Below, one piece after another: positions 12,301-24,641 of a DNA stretch of 64,000 bases. The translations under genes and the position numbers were made by a program. The first letter of the stretch is position 1. Every line of letters starts with the position of its first letter. Below the pieces are notes generated by a model. It saw only the letters and a list, made by a program, of their open reading frames with translations. It searched no databases and had not been told where the DNA came from. Source of the stretch: Setaria digitata (Eukaryota > Nematoda > Chromadorea > Rhabditida > Setariidae); the NCBI GenBank assembly GCA_003640385.1, contig RCAB01000029.1, positions 1 to 64,000 on the forward strand, read 5' to 3'.

Positions 12301-12985
12301 TAAGAGGTCCCGCAATAAGTCAAAAACATAAAGTATAGCATACACTTCTTCGCTTATAGCACTGTCATCTTGTCCTTCTTCCTTTTCGTCCTCTTCTGAG
12401 CTACCTCTTTCAATGTGATAATCAAGACTGTCCTCTGTCCTGTTCTCCTTTAAATGTCGCCAAAACTGTTGCACCTCTGAAACAGAAGATAAGAAATTCT
12501 AACTTTACACAATAATAATTCATGATGATAAATATGGAGACAGATACGTTCCTACCATTTACGCAAATGTAATACTTCATGTGAAGGCCTTATTGCAACT
12601 TTTCGGGCATAAAAATAGGTGAAGGGAAGTACGAGGAGGAAACAGGACAATGCTCACCTTCTTGAGTTGTCCCGATAAATTTTGATGAATCTTCCGGATA
12701 ATCTTTCACGGGATTTTTATCCTGAAATTATTGTAACAACATAGGAAATTCATGTTCTAAATAAATTCGAGTTGTTTCGCATTTTTCTTCGATTTCTACT
12801 TCTTATTTTCCCAGATTAAATTTCAATTTGGACTAGAATTTTGAATGGTGCAAATAAGCAAAGAACTGGAAATGACGAACGGTAAGTGGTGGTGCATCGA
12901 CCAAATATGAGGAAGTTTCTGGAGGATACGACAGAAGCGCCAAATAAATGAGTAATGCGCTGCTACCTTTTGCACAGGTATTCAT
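9348..12985 (-). CDS. Phospholipase B/GDSL-lipase-like type I membrane protein (11+ exons)
   Basis: Exons in transcription order are 12985-12902, 12721-12658, 12476-12269, 12022-11794, 11402-11303, 11207-11080, 10970-10878, 10617-10472, 10377-10263, 10029-9823 and 9644-9429. They join in phase to 530 codons. A last short exon or read-through near 9338-9428 is unresolved. Architecture: signal-peptide-like start (MNTCAKGSSALLIYLALL), an acidic linker (GSSEEDEKEEGQDD), a CP motif, the GDSL block IIAAMGDSLA (Ser193), FPIGGDATIDGL, then LHEFNDKLVG, and a C-terminal membrane segment (about residues 503-525) with a basic flank. Family members are secreted or membrane-anchored phospholipases and retinyl-ester hydrolases. 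However, the usual IGxNDLC block reads IGTEEIC here, and the expected DxxH near the C-terminus reads NRPL, so catalysis is doubtful. The junctions of the first four exons are my inference from phase. Confidence 0.83.
10753..10773. repeat. Perfect 10-bp inverted repeat in an intron
   Basis: GAAGGTACCT and its exact reverse complement flank a single central A. It lies in the intron between the exons ending at 10878 and starting at 10617 of the phospholipase-B-like gene. Function unknown. Confidence 0.8.
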
Positions 12986-13206
12986 CGCCCATCTTCTGAA
13001 GTTCCATTTGATTAAGCGGAAATGAGAGCAATTCTGATCAGAAAGGAATCGATTATTCACTTCTCAGAATGAAGATAAGTTTTAATCGGCACTAATCAGA
13101 CTAGAGTTTAATCAGATCAACGGCATTCCCAAACTTAACCGATCGAAATTTCACTGCTGCTGATCACTGTTAGACAGAACTAATCGTATGAAATAATTCA
13201 GTCTAA
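12986..13206. promoter_or_regulatory. 5' flank of the phospholipase-B-like gene, rich in TAATCAG-type motifs
   Basis: On the minus strand a CTTCAG acceptor lies about 10 bases upstream of the start codon, which would suit trans-splicing. Further out, TAATCAG or close variants occur repeatedly (about 13086, 13110, 13180 and 13201), with TGATCA nearby. These resemble homeodomain-type sites, but no factor is inferred. Confidence 0.35.
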
Positions 13207-13354
13207 TCAGTTCGCAAATTCGAGGCAGACAATTCGAAAATTGAAATCATTTGGCGAAAGATCAAAGAACAGTGCACAGTATGATCGATTACTGAACAGT
13301 CTGATGGAAGAAGACGATGAACCATCTGTCAACAAACTTACCACTTCCAAATGG
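13207..13354 (+). other. Possible coding exon of an unidentified plus-strand gene
   Basis: After a CTAATCAG acceptor an open frame runs about 50 codons with a non-repetitive, protein-like composition (RKLKSFGERSKNSAQYDRLL, then SLMEEDDEPSVNKLTTSKW). It ends at a possible donor TGG|GTCTGT just before a microsatellite. It could be a 5' exon of the downstream kinase gene, but the phase does not fit its first mapped exon directly. I do not recognise the peptide. Confidence 0.28.
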
Positions 13355-13408
13355 GTCTGTGTGTCTGTCTGTCTGTTTTAATGAGTCTGTCTCTTTCATG
13401 GGGTAAAT

Positions 13409-13413
<5 letters not shown>

Positions 13414-13460
<47 letters not shown>

Positions 13461-13474
13461 NGTGTGTGTGTGTG
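13414..13474. repeat. GT dinucleotide microsatellite with an N
   Basis: This is a run of GT interrupted only by an N at 13461. The true length is probably unresolved in the assembly. It is preceded by a short TCTG tract near 13364-13377. Confidence 0.95.
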
Positions 13475-13484
13475 GACAGTAAGT

Positions 13485-13620
13485 GGATTGTGTTTGGTTT
13501 AATTAGCAGCTGATAAAAGTGATAAAAATTAAGTTATCACTGTCCTAGACTGAATGAATCAGCACCTGCATGGCTGGATTGTGTTTGATTTAATGAGCGA
13601 CTGATAACAGTGATAGAAGT
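13485..13620. repeat. Diverged tandem duplication, about 46-base copies 91 bases apart
   Basis: Copies at about 13485-13530 and 13576-13620 share GGATTGTGTTTG, TTTAAT and CTGATAA, with scattered differences. No coding role is seen. Confidence 0.75.
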
Positions 13621-14446
13621 CACGCTCTTAGCACTTGCCGCTCGTTTGGGATCAAGAATGGATGAAGAAAATCTTGCTGAAAGAAAGAGGAAAATTCGTG
13701 ATATTTCATTTGGTCGATATACTCAAAAATGATAAGATACTGATTAATGCAGCTGATTCAGCTGATCAAACAATAAATAGACTTTTCTAAGTTTGAACAC
13801 TGAAAGAAGTGACAAATGTGTCTAGTAGAATTATGATTAATCCATATTGCTTCACTCTTACTCGTTCCATAAAAATCTATTGAAAAAGTAGTAAGTTTAT
13901 GGCACAATCGCTATCCGTTATCACCATTATCACTTTCAACTGTCTCAAAATATTTTGCTTTAATTGAACCAATATTTGGACATATTTGTGGTTGGGGAAT
14001 TAAATTTTTCTCGATTAATATTGTCTCAAAGTTTTACTCCAAATACAGTTTCATTGATTTTTTTTTTTTACGAAATCCCTGATTTCAACCAAATTACTAC
14101 TGATATAATGATAACTCTAAGCTATCTATGAGACGAATGAGAGAGATTATTATTCATATATTTTACAAATGCTGTAAATCTGAGCTATAATAAATATTTC
14201 AATATAGTCTAATCAAAATTTCAAAGCAATGAAAAGAAAGAAAACTGCAAAATAAGCTTGGAATTCTTGAAACTTGTTAATTCTAGCAAGGCGAAAGTAC
14301 TCCCAAGTGAATGCCATCGCAAACAAATTTTCAACGTTTATTTACTTATTCTCATTTAACTTCTCAGTACCACGCTATTGTTTCCTTATGATTAGTTCCA
14401 TCGTTTCCATTACTTTTCCGTAGCGGATCAAAATGCTCCAAACTTC

Positions 14447-14476
14447 AGATTCTACTCTCTGTGGAGAGTAGAATCT
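14447..14476. repeat. Perfect 13-bp hairpin with 4-base loop
   Basis: AGATTCTACTCTC at 14447-14459 is followed by the loop TGTG and its exact reverse complement at 14464-14476. The stem is not a simple AT repeat, which makes it unusual for this AT-rich stretch. Confidence 0.9.
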
Positions 14477-16482
14477 CCTTCGATTCCTCCTTCAGCTCAC
14501 CAGTCACTTCATCAATTCCTCTTTCCAGAAATATGACCTGTGGTACCACTCGTTGATTAAATACTTCTGCTGGAAGAGGACTCAATGTTCTATTTTCATC
14601 CTTTCATACTAGTGTGAACAACTTTCATCATGCCTTTCTTATTAATTTCAGCGTTTTCCCCTTCTCGAAGTTATTTCAGCCAATATATTACATTTAAAAA
14701 ATTGAACATAGTGCAAAAATCGTTCTGTAGTTGATAGAAAATGTCATTTCTCATTTAAAATATTTCATTTTATGCTTACAACTCCTACAAAACAATTTGA
14801 TGACATATATCGTCGAACTTTGTATTTAAGCGTAGAAAATAGAGAAATGAGCGATAAAAGGCTATATTCTTAAGTTTAAATTTCATACAGTTCTTTATTC
14901 AGATGGACAAATTTCCAGAGCGAAAAGAAGGAGAAGAAGATGATAAATGAAGGCATCGATAGGTTAAATTTCAAAGGAAATTAAGTTTTTAATGCATCAC
15001 TTTGACAGAAAAACCAAAATTCACTAGAAAGAAACAAATAAATTCGGAATGTGTCATCTTGCTAAAGATGGATAATTTGTCAAATCTCTCACACACATTA
15101 CCTCATGTCACATAACTCGAAGCCAAGAAAAGAACGTTGGAAACATTTTTAAGTAAAAGACAATAACTGATCATTTTCATCCCAACAAATTTGATGAAGT
15201 TTTTCTGAGTGAAATTAACTTTAAATGAAACGAAACAATTAAATTTATTGGCAAAAAGAGATTGGCTGGCTCTACTCTCGACATCCTGGCCAAATGATTT
15301 CAACAGCCAGGTGGAAACCATCTTTCAAAGTTCAATTCCTATCATACCTCCGTTAGCATGTTGTCTGTCTGCATATATATGCTGTGTGACGTGTGCGTGG
15401 CCTATGTGTGTGTAACGTGCGCTTTTATATGTTGCGTGCATGCAGCGTGTGCGTGACGTAGTTCTTGCAAAGTGCGCAATAAAAGTAAGGATGGAATTGA
15501 TGAAGTTCTAATGTGACATGATGTTTCACATATTTGGTCTTCTGAGTGGAACTTGTCAAGGAGAAGTTTGCTGAAGAATGCATTATTCTTTTACTATTTT
15601 AAACTTAATCACTCATTAGATGCAGCGTCTCGTTGAGTGTCAGGTGTTCAGACTTTAATTGAAGCATTACACAGTCAGGATGTATCAGTCTAACTTGCAG
15701 TTAGACTAATTAAACCAGTTCTCTTGCTGTTGAACTTGAACTGAGAAATCTAACAATTCGAGCTCAAAGTTACGTATTCTACTATACTTTCCTGCTTACA
15801 AACATTTCTGAACCAGAATTTAGTTCTCGTTGATGCTACTGAGAGATTACATTTTGAATGACAATCGAAGCAGAAAGATGGAAACCTTTTCGCACCGGTT
15901 GTTTCTTCATTTTGCTTTGCTAACTTTCTTCTTTTCTATAAAAATTTAGATTTTTTAAACGAAGTAAAAAGTACAACTGAGTGAGTTTAGAAGAGATTTC
16001 ATTTCTCATTGAAACATTGTTGAGCGTTTTTTTTTTTTTATTTATTTATTTTTCTGCAAAAAGAAATATGCTGAAAAGTTGGCAGTTCCGAAATGTTAAG
16101 TGTTGATTGCGTCATTTACCTTTGGAATTATTTCAAGTTCTTTTCAAAATCGAAATGAAATTTGGAAATATGATTCGAAATTCGAGAAATATTCATAATA
16201 ATTATTGCATTTTCTCTATTGGCCGATTCATCACACTCATTTTTCTTTTTTTATTTTCTAGGCCTGAGCAAGTTATGTGACATTATTGGACTACCAAGTT
16301 GTTGCTAAGTCGCTTAGCAATTTCAGTCAAATTACGGCTATTAGAGAGAAGTAGCTGTGTTCTAGAAGTTACACTAAACGTTAAACAACCCATTAATTAG
16401 GCTGTTAATTAGTGGCAAAATTTGGCTAAACCCAGAAAGAAAGTGTTGTGTATTTTCGTCAAATTGTCTGAAACTTGCGAAA

Positions 16483-16718
16483 TTTTTTTTTTTTCAGTAT
16501 TGTGGGAGTATTTTCCATTTGCTGCTCTTGAAATCGCTTCAGTTTTTTTCTCCTCTGTTCACTGAACAGTTTGATTAAAAAAAAAAAAAAAAAAANCTTT
16601 TTTTTTTTTTTTTTCAGTATTGTGGGAGTATTTTCCATTTGCTGCTCTTGAAATCGCTTCAGTTTTTTTCTCCTCTGTTCACTGAACAGTTTGATTAAAA
16701 AAAAAAAAAAAAAAAAGA
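16483..16718. repeat. Head-to-tail duplication across an assembly N (likely artefact)
   Basis: A segment of about 115-120 bases running from a poly-T tract to a poly-A tract occurs twice, separated by the N at 16596. The copies are essentially identical between their homopolymer ends. This is best explained by two contig ends covering the same sequence. Confidence 0.8.
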
Positions 16719-18817
16719 AGGCGAATGTGGGATTAACTTGCTAGAATTAGCCAGAATCATCTTGTTTTATCTAACATCCAATGATAGCTTTATCAAATAT
16801 GATAAACTAATTAAAGGTGAAACAGTGCATTTAAGAACTATTCTATTGTTTCATGATTTGAACTTTTTTTTTTTGTTAATATAAACGCCTAATGAATTAT
16901 TGTGCGAATGTTTGTAAAATTTTCGCAATTCTCTTTTATGCAAATGAAAAAGAAAATTATTATTTGCAATTTTTCTTTCGAATGTGATTCATTTTGTCTG
17001 AAAGAATTTCTAAAATATTAAATTACCAAAAGGCTGGTGATGATTGCTTTTAATTGCCATTCCACAGAGTGCTGTGATCGATGTATTTATTGCGCACTGA
17101 TTAATCAATCTACCTAATTCTTATTTAGTTTAGCATTTTCGAATTGGATTAGTCGCTATTTCTCGACCTGAAAATTTTGTAGCCTTCGAGAAGGAAAATT
17201 ATTAACTTGCATTACTATACATCCAAACGGAAACCTTCATGGAAATGGCTCTAAAAGCGCATCAAATTATTCGCCATTCATTTGGAATTTTCATTTTATC
17301 ATTGTTGAATTTTGAATTTAACAATAATTTTCTCGAAAAAATATTGAGCATTAGAAAGGAGAGCGAGGGATAGAGAGAAAAAGAGAGAGGGAGAGAGGTA
17401 GAAAGAGGTAATGAAAGGAAGGAAAATTTTTTTACAACATTCAACAATTACAGATAAAGTAGCATGCCATCTGTACGGATAATTCGGTACATTTTTTCTT
17501 CTTTTTTTATTTTTTGCAGAGAAGCATTAAATTAGTTTAATTTAAACTTTCATTCTTCTTTCAATGTGTCAGCACACTGAGTCATTTTATAATTAAAAAT
17601 GGAATGAATTTCGAAATTCATCCATTCCCCACGACGCTATTTTTTTGCCATTTCATATTTTTTTTTTCGTTTTTCTTTTTAAATTCAATTTCCAGTTCAT
17701 TTTCTCTGTTTCTCTCATAACAACACTATAGCTTTCTATGAATTTCATTATTTTAAATTTTATTTAAATTCACTTCCTTTATCCCTAAATATTTCATTCT
17801 TGACAGTAGACTGTCAACAATATCTGTAATTCAATATTTGTCGAACTCTACTCTTGTTATCGATTCAGTGAACTCTCTGATAAAATCAAACTGTGGCGCT
17901 TTTTCATCCCCAATTCTTAAAGTGCTCACTCGAATTTAAAAGTTGATCCATGCATGTTAACATTAACTAAGTGCTATTCTTTTTGAATTTCGATGACTAG
18001 CATCAACTGAAATGAATTATGAAATTATTTTAAATATCGCTTTAATTGAAATCAACATTTTTTTTTTCGGTAATAAGGAACAGAAATTAGTATCCTCTAT
18101 AGAATATTAGTGAATGCAATAGGCTATTTACTGTAATTAATGCATCCAATATTTCATTTTCCTTCAGGCAATAACTTTCAGCCAGTAAATATTTTAGAAT
18201 TTTCTTAACTTTTCCATTTCTTGCTTCTAAAGGCCTGAGATGTAAGAAACAATTTAGACAACTGATATCTTCAGCAATTAACGTTTCGGAAGCATTCAAC
18301 TTTTAAGCGCTGTCTCTTTTTTTCATTTCCCGGACAGGAAGATTTTACTTTCAAATTCTCGAACGTAAACATTTTGAATTTTATTTTTTTAGTCATTTCA
18401 AACTTAAATTAAACTTGCAAGTGTCTTAATGTGATTTTACCAGTCGACGACTAACAGCTGGTGGTTTTAAGGTTTTGCCAAGAATATTTCTGCATAAAGT
18501 TGTAATAAAATTACGTTTCCTTCAAATTTATATTGGGAAGTTTCAGAAACTCATTTTCCCCTTTCTTTTTTCTCTTTTTTCACTCTTCAATTTTTTTAAA
18601 ATAGCCCAGAGCAACTCTATGAACTTTTTCAAATAAAGAAAAAAAAAATCACTGGTCCTACAAAATTAGCATAAAATCTCCGCCACCACAATTTAATTCC
18701 TGATCGGAAATAATTTTTTTTCAAAAAATTCATAACGCTATAGTTTCAATTTAATTCAATGTCAATCTGAAAAGACTTAATTTCTGCTAAATAAATTAGC
18801 CTAATTTTATGTAGACA

Positions 18818-18976
18818 TAATTTATAAATATAAATATAAATATAAATATAAATTATAAATATAAATAAATATAATAAATAATTTTTATAAATATAAATAA
18901 ATAAATAATATAAATACTATTATATTTATATTATTTATTTATTTATAATTTATATTTATATTATATTTATATTTAA
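18818..18976. repeat. TAAATA-rich region with a 24-bp perfect hairpin
   Basis: Runs of ATAAATA-type units fill this stretch. Within it, 18893-18916 and 18923-18946 are exact reverse complements separated by six bases, so the region can form a long AT hairpin. Confidence 0.85.
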
Positions 18977-18980
18977 ATTA

Positions 18981-19361
18981 TGAATGTCTACGTATACGTT
19001 TAAAAGTGAAGATGAGTGTTCAAACTTTTTTTAAATGCTCCTTTTTTCGTACTTTCTTATAAATACATTAAAGAAGCCATACATCTTCACGTTTGCATAT
19101 TTACGTTATTTACGTGTCTCTGACCACAGAAAATGAGTTTGTGTACACGAAATGCAACTAGCTCATCTTTTTCTAATTATCGCTACTGTTTATCAAAAGG
19201 ATTTAGAGATGATGCGTGCGGCATTTGTTTGTCTTTTGTCTTTTGCTGAAGTATATCACTATGGTTAAATGAGCATCTCAGTGAATCTGAATGTCTACGT
19301 ATACGTTTAAAAGTGAAGATGAGTGTTCAAACTTTTTTTAAATGCTCCTTTTTTCGTACTT
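18981..19361. repeat. 74-base direct repeat, copies at 18981-19054 and 19288-19361
   Basis: Both copies begin TGAATGTCTACGTATACG and end at TTTTTTCGTACTT, and read as identical over 74 bases. They are 307 bases apart with unrelated sequence between. The first copy directly abuts the AT hairpin region. Confidence 0.88.
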
Positions 19362-22241
19362 CTAAATGTCTGAATTCTAAACGTCCTACATGTGACCTTA
19401 CGTGAGTGTGTCTGAGTACTGAGGAAAGCATTTGACCGGTTCAGGTGAGTAAAGAAACGTACACCTCTGCTGCTGTATGCATCTGAAATTATCTGAATAC
19501 ATTTGGAATGCACCTCCAAATATGCCACTGTGTTCAGGTACGAATTTGAAGTGCGTCAGCTCTCTAGACGTACGTCACTGCATGTTACGGCACTGCATGT
19601 GAGTGTGTATTTGAAAGTATGTAACTTAGTTGTATACCCGGACCAAGTTTGGTTTAGTTGAAGCGAAGATTTAGCAGCTATTTAAATTTCTTATGCAGCA
19701 GCATCTTTCCTGATTGACATCAACGGATCTACTGCATTGAATGAATTGTTTAATTTATGGCAAAAAGCTCCTAATTCTTCAAAAGATTTCTCTTCCCATT
19801 TCCATCTGCAGAATTTATATTTTAGATTGAAAATTTTTTTTTCTCATAACTTTCCTGCTGATATTTATGTATTTCATGTTGACTTCCACAGCAGCAACTA
19901 AACTGTTGCTCAATCTTATTTTCTAAACTTCTCTTCTCAAATTCTAGACTGTCTATATTCAAATTTTATCCACTCATTGTTTATTTCTAAATTCTAGCTG
20001 CATAAACAGCTGTAATTTAATTTTAAACATCAAGTGGCCGACTGATTTCAATAAAAATGGCTCAGATGAATAAGGAAACAAACAGACATTGTGGGGCCAA
20101 AAGTTGGATCGATTTACAACGATCATCAATCATTTAAATTGAACACCGTCATGTATGTTTTGGGTATTTATTTGTTGATGCATCTGATGGATGGATGGGC
20201 CTTCGTCCTCCTCATTGCATCATTTATTTATGTATTATTTGAAGAACTCCGTTCCATCCTTTCACTGGCTTAAGACAAAGCGAATGAGATCAGACTGATT
20301 AAAAGATCACTTGTTGATAACTTAACTTATCTTCTGATCTTTTCACTGATCATTGTCAAACTCAAACTTCTGTAGTGTTAAACGGTGACCGTTCCGTACC
20401 AAGTGTAGACAAAAGAAATGTCTGATGTTTTTCCTTCCTGCTACCACTAAGTTCTACCTTCCGACTAATTGATGAGCAGTGTTTAGGCTCGCTTTTCATT
20501 TCCATCTCTCAGGAGGTGATTGTTAGCTTCCTAATCCAATTATTTATCCTTCATTCTACCTTCATTAGATTTTGCAAAATCCAGTTAGATTTCACATTTA
20601 TTTTAGAACTGTCCAAAGAAAATAAAATATAGAATAAATTTTTAAAAAAAATAAAAATATAATTAAAATATAAAATAAAATATAATACCACTGCTCAACT
20701 GCTTATCCACAGAAATAACCAAAAGTATTCTTCCATTGCTCCATCGCATTCTCACACTAAGTGACTGTCATTAATCTAGTTAATTAACGAACTAAACTAA
20801 GCGTAATTCTCTTCCTAAATTGTTTTTCCAATTAAAAGAGAATTTCAGCAATGATTTTTCATATTTTATATGAGCCATTCAAAAGTGTTAATATATTATT
20901 GCCCATACAAACTATTATTCCATTTTTCCCTTCTTGAATATATAAAATATTTATTTTCAATTTTGTTTGTGCATTCCGGAACTCCGAAAATATTAGCATT
21001 ATGCACATCAGATAGATGAAATTTTTAGATTGATAATGGGAGAAAATAGTAGTAATGGTGGTGCTATTGCGGTTCAATGAATATTATCAAAAATTCTCAA
21101 TTCGAGCGAAAAATAAATCTTCTGGACTTTCTATCGTTTCCATCATATATATGCATATATATATATACCATCTTTTACTGCCCATGGCTTTTTATTTTCG
21201 ATTCATTGTTGTTTTCTTTTCTTTTTTTTTTTTTTTTATAAGAGTTGTTAATTTCAGAAGGAAAAAAGAATATTATCTATAAGGGTTATTTTTTAAAATG
21301 ATTTTATTAAATCACAACCAGAATTAACAGAATGATTTGATGACCGCTGTCGAGAATTATGTCCAGAATACGTCCTAACTGAAATATAATTGTGCCTCTG
21401 CGCCAATGATGAGAGCTATGTTTGAATTAGTGATAAATGATTATGCGTGATTCTACAGTGATGTGATGGAGAAATTTTTTTTTTTAGGGTTTTCAACAAA
21501 TTGAAGTCTTTTTTTTATCCTCTTAATTTCTAGTCCTGAAGATAGGAAATTTATAAGTGCAAACTTCATGGCAATTTTAAAAAATGATCAATCAATCGAT
21601 ATCGTAGGTGCAACATATCAAGTTGCGTAAACTGATCAAATCTGACACATGGAACTGAGCTCAAAAATTCTTTTGAATTTCAACCATATTACCTCTATTC
21701 TTATCTGTCTCCTTTTCAATTGATGTTGAATATTCCATGTAAAATATAGATTTAAAATCGTTCCCACACGAGGATCTCGAGATTTCATGTTTTCCAGCAT
21801 CATAAATTTCAATTTCCAATTTTAATTGTACGCATGATTGCCCACATCTACTATACTTCAGAGCACTAAAATGCGACTAAATGGAGTGAAGAGGGAAATG
21901 TTGTAAATGACCATTATTGTAAAGAAGTTGAAGAGTGGAGAAGTGAGAAGTGACCGGTGGGAGAAGGTCAGAAGAGTGGACATTTACGAGTCCAAGCGGA
22001 AGAAGTATTTTGAAGGAGGAAGGATTGTGTGCTATTTGTCGAGAAAGGAGAATCATAGATTATTAAGACGCTTCTTTTTTCAAACATGAAATAGCACAAG
22101 CTTCAAGCAGTTGAACGAATGAATCGAAGACAAGGAGATCGACGCATGAAAAGGACAAATCAGAATGCAAAATAAGCATCTCTTTATCGCTGTTTTACTC
22201 TCACTATCATGATCGATAAATGACTAAAAAATAGTACGTAG

Positions 22242-22313
22242 CTAGCAAGTTGATCTTAATTCTAACTAGCAAGTTTGTCTTAACTATTACCTAGCAAATA
22301 TCTTAGCTATAAC
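22242..22313. repeat. Three degenerate about 25-base tandem units
   Basis: Units begin CTAGCAAGTTGATCTTAA, CTAGCAAGTTTGTCTTAA and CTAGCAAATATCTTAG at 22242, 22266 and 22291. Each starts with CTAGCAA. No known function. Confidence 0.7.
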
Positions 22314-24595
22314 TAAAACATATGCTACTGAAATGAAATGAGATGACAAGCAATTATTGTGCAGTAGCGTATAAATATAAATCATTGATCAATTACTTCC
22401 TTGCAGTCTGATTTTTTTGGAAAGTTTGAAGGAGTAGCAGTAAATAATGTCATCAGATATGTCACATTTGGCAGAATTGTATTATTTGGAAGATATATAT
22501 TGTATATTGTCCGAATAATCTTGTAGAATGCGAAAAGTCTCGTAGTTTTTTCGTCTCCCACTATATACCAGAAAATTTGCGAAAATCTGTAACAAGTCCG
22601 AGAAATACAAACTTATTTTGTTAGACTAGGCAAGAATTGTTCTCAGATGGTTTGCATTAATTACAGGTGAAATATTTATTTCCAGTCTTCCTGCTTATCG
22701 GAAGAGATAATCTAATAGTGACTCAAATTTCCATTAGTTAGAATTTTCAGTAGTTAGTTAGTTAATCATTTCAAGACTCTTTGCATTCCTCTGTTTTTTT
22801 CCATCAATTAAATCATTAGCCTGGAAGAACTTAACGATCCTACAAATAATACACACGATATACTTCCAATTATCAATTAGCTTCCGTTTCTCGATGTCTT
22901 TCAGCTCATTTCAGACTGCTCTTTGCAAAGAGGAAATGTTCGAACATTTTCCAATAGCTCTATTATGGTTTCACAATTTCTCATTTGCAGTAATAAATTT
23001 CATTTCAACAAGGCTTTATTTTTTCTCTTCCCTGTTTCTGAAGCACTTACTTATGTCGCTTCCTTAAAATCTTTTCGAAAGTATGAGTGCAAATTGTCAA
23101 ATTGGTAAATTTCCTTTCGAAGTCTCCTTGGCAAATTCTATGTTCAAGTGCCAGCAACATTCGAAGACTTAAAAAGTTCTTGCCTCAAATTGCATTGTAA
23201 TATACTTTATGTAGAAGAAAGAAAAAGTGAGACAATTTTTTTTTCTAAATTTCTAAAACTTTTTATTTTTAAACTTTCTCACAAATTAGTATTCAAAAAT
23301 TTACCAAAATCCACTTATTCACTTTCTTACTTAACAATTCATTGTATGTTTCATATTTTTAAGAGAATAAAAAAAGTGAACTGAAGTGAGATTATAAGTG
23401 AGTAAAATGAAACTTTATGATCAGAGAGATGAGTACGGAGGAAGTGTAGAAATAACTGAAATCAGAAATTTTATTGTTGAAAATAATGACTCAACAGTAG
23501 CTTATTCTAGGCAAGTAAAAGAATTAGTGAAAGAAAGAAAAATTGGTAAGAAAAAGAAAAGTGTCGTATGGATATGTATTTTTTTTAACATGTAATAAAT
23601 AGACTATGCCAGGAATTATTTTAAAATGGTTTAAAAATAAATGACTATAACAACAGCTAAGTGTATATTATTTAAACTATTCTTCTTAACATTTTGTTGT
23701 TGCATCTGATATCAGTGGCAGTGATATCAATGGTACTGCAAATCAGAGATTCGATATAACGAAAGATTTTAATCAGCGATCTTTCAATCTTAATTATCAT
23801 TAGCAATATCGTTCACTTTATGACTATGGAGAATAGTTAATCGAATTTTTTTCTTGAATTTCGACCTTTTTTTAAACTTATGTAAAACATTCTTCATGCC
23901 ATTTTCATTCTTCCATTATCTCTTGTTTTTTTTTTTTTTTTTCTTCATAGGCTCTATTGACTTATTTTATAGGATGGAGTCCATGAAATAATAAATACTA
24001 CTTTTGTTCTCTGTTTTTTTTTCTAATTGAAACTACATATTAAAAGTTTGATTAAATCAGTTCTTTTCAGGATTTGTCCTCCTATACTATCTGCTTCACA
24101 CTTTTTTCTTTTTACTAGTCTTAAAATAACTCAGTAAATTCCTCTAATAATTTGCTCTCACTAATTTAAGATTCCCATTTCACTTACATCAGTTTGCTTT
24201 TCATAGAAACACAAAAAATGCTAACGAAGCATCTAATTAATTCGAATTCACTAAACAATAATGAAATATAAGCGTTAATATTTTCTCCTTTTTTTTATTC
24301 TGTGCTAATTTCTTGCTAAGTTAAGTTAGCATATCCAATTGAACTTCATCCTCGATGACAATTTCACAAGAAGAAGCGTAAAGAGTTGTAGGAGAAGAAG
24401 ATTGTCAGGAAGGAACTGAACTGATAAGAATCTGAATGAACAACTGAGTGGCCATTGCAGGAAGATAAGAAGTAGCGGTCACGCCAATTTTAACATTTCA
24501 AGGTATGATGAGCTCTTTTCGAAAAAAGAAGAAAAAACTATGAGGGAGCAAAATGTCGGAGAATGCTGTTAAAATTTCATTAATAGTTGAGAAAC

Positions 24596-24599
<4 letters not shown>

Positions 24600-24638
<39 letters not shown>

Positions 24639-24641
24639 GGA
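24600..24641. repeat. GA dinucleotide microsatellite
   Basis: A nearly pure GA run. An open frame through it on each strand is low complexity and not taken as a gene. Confidence 0.95.

Noticed and set aside
20091..20273. Hydrophobic 60-codon plus-strand frame
   Set aside because: Isolated, with no splice signals or homologous motif; within chance expectation for AT-rich DNA.
23398..23595. Charged 65-codon plus-strand frame
   Set aside because: Contains lysine-rich low-complexity sequence and no flanking exons.
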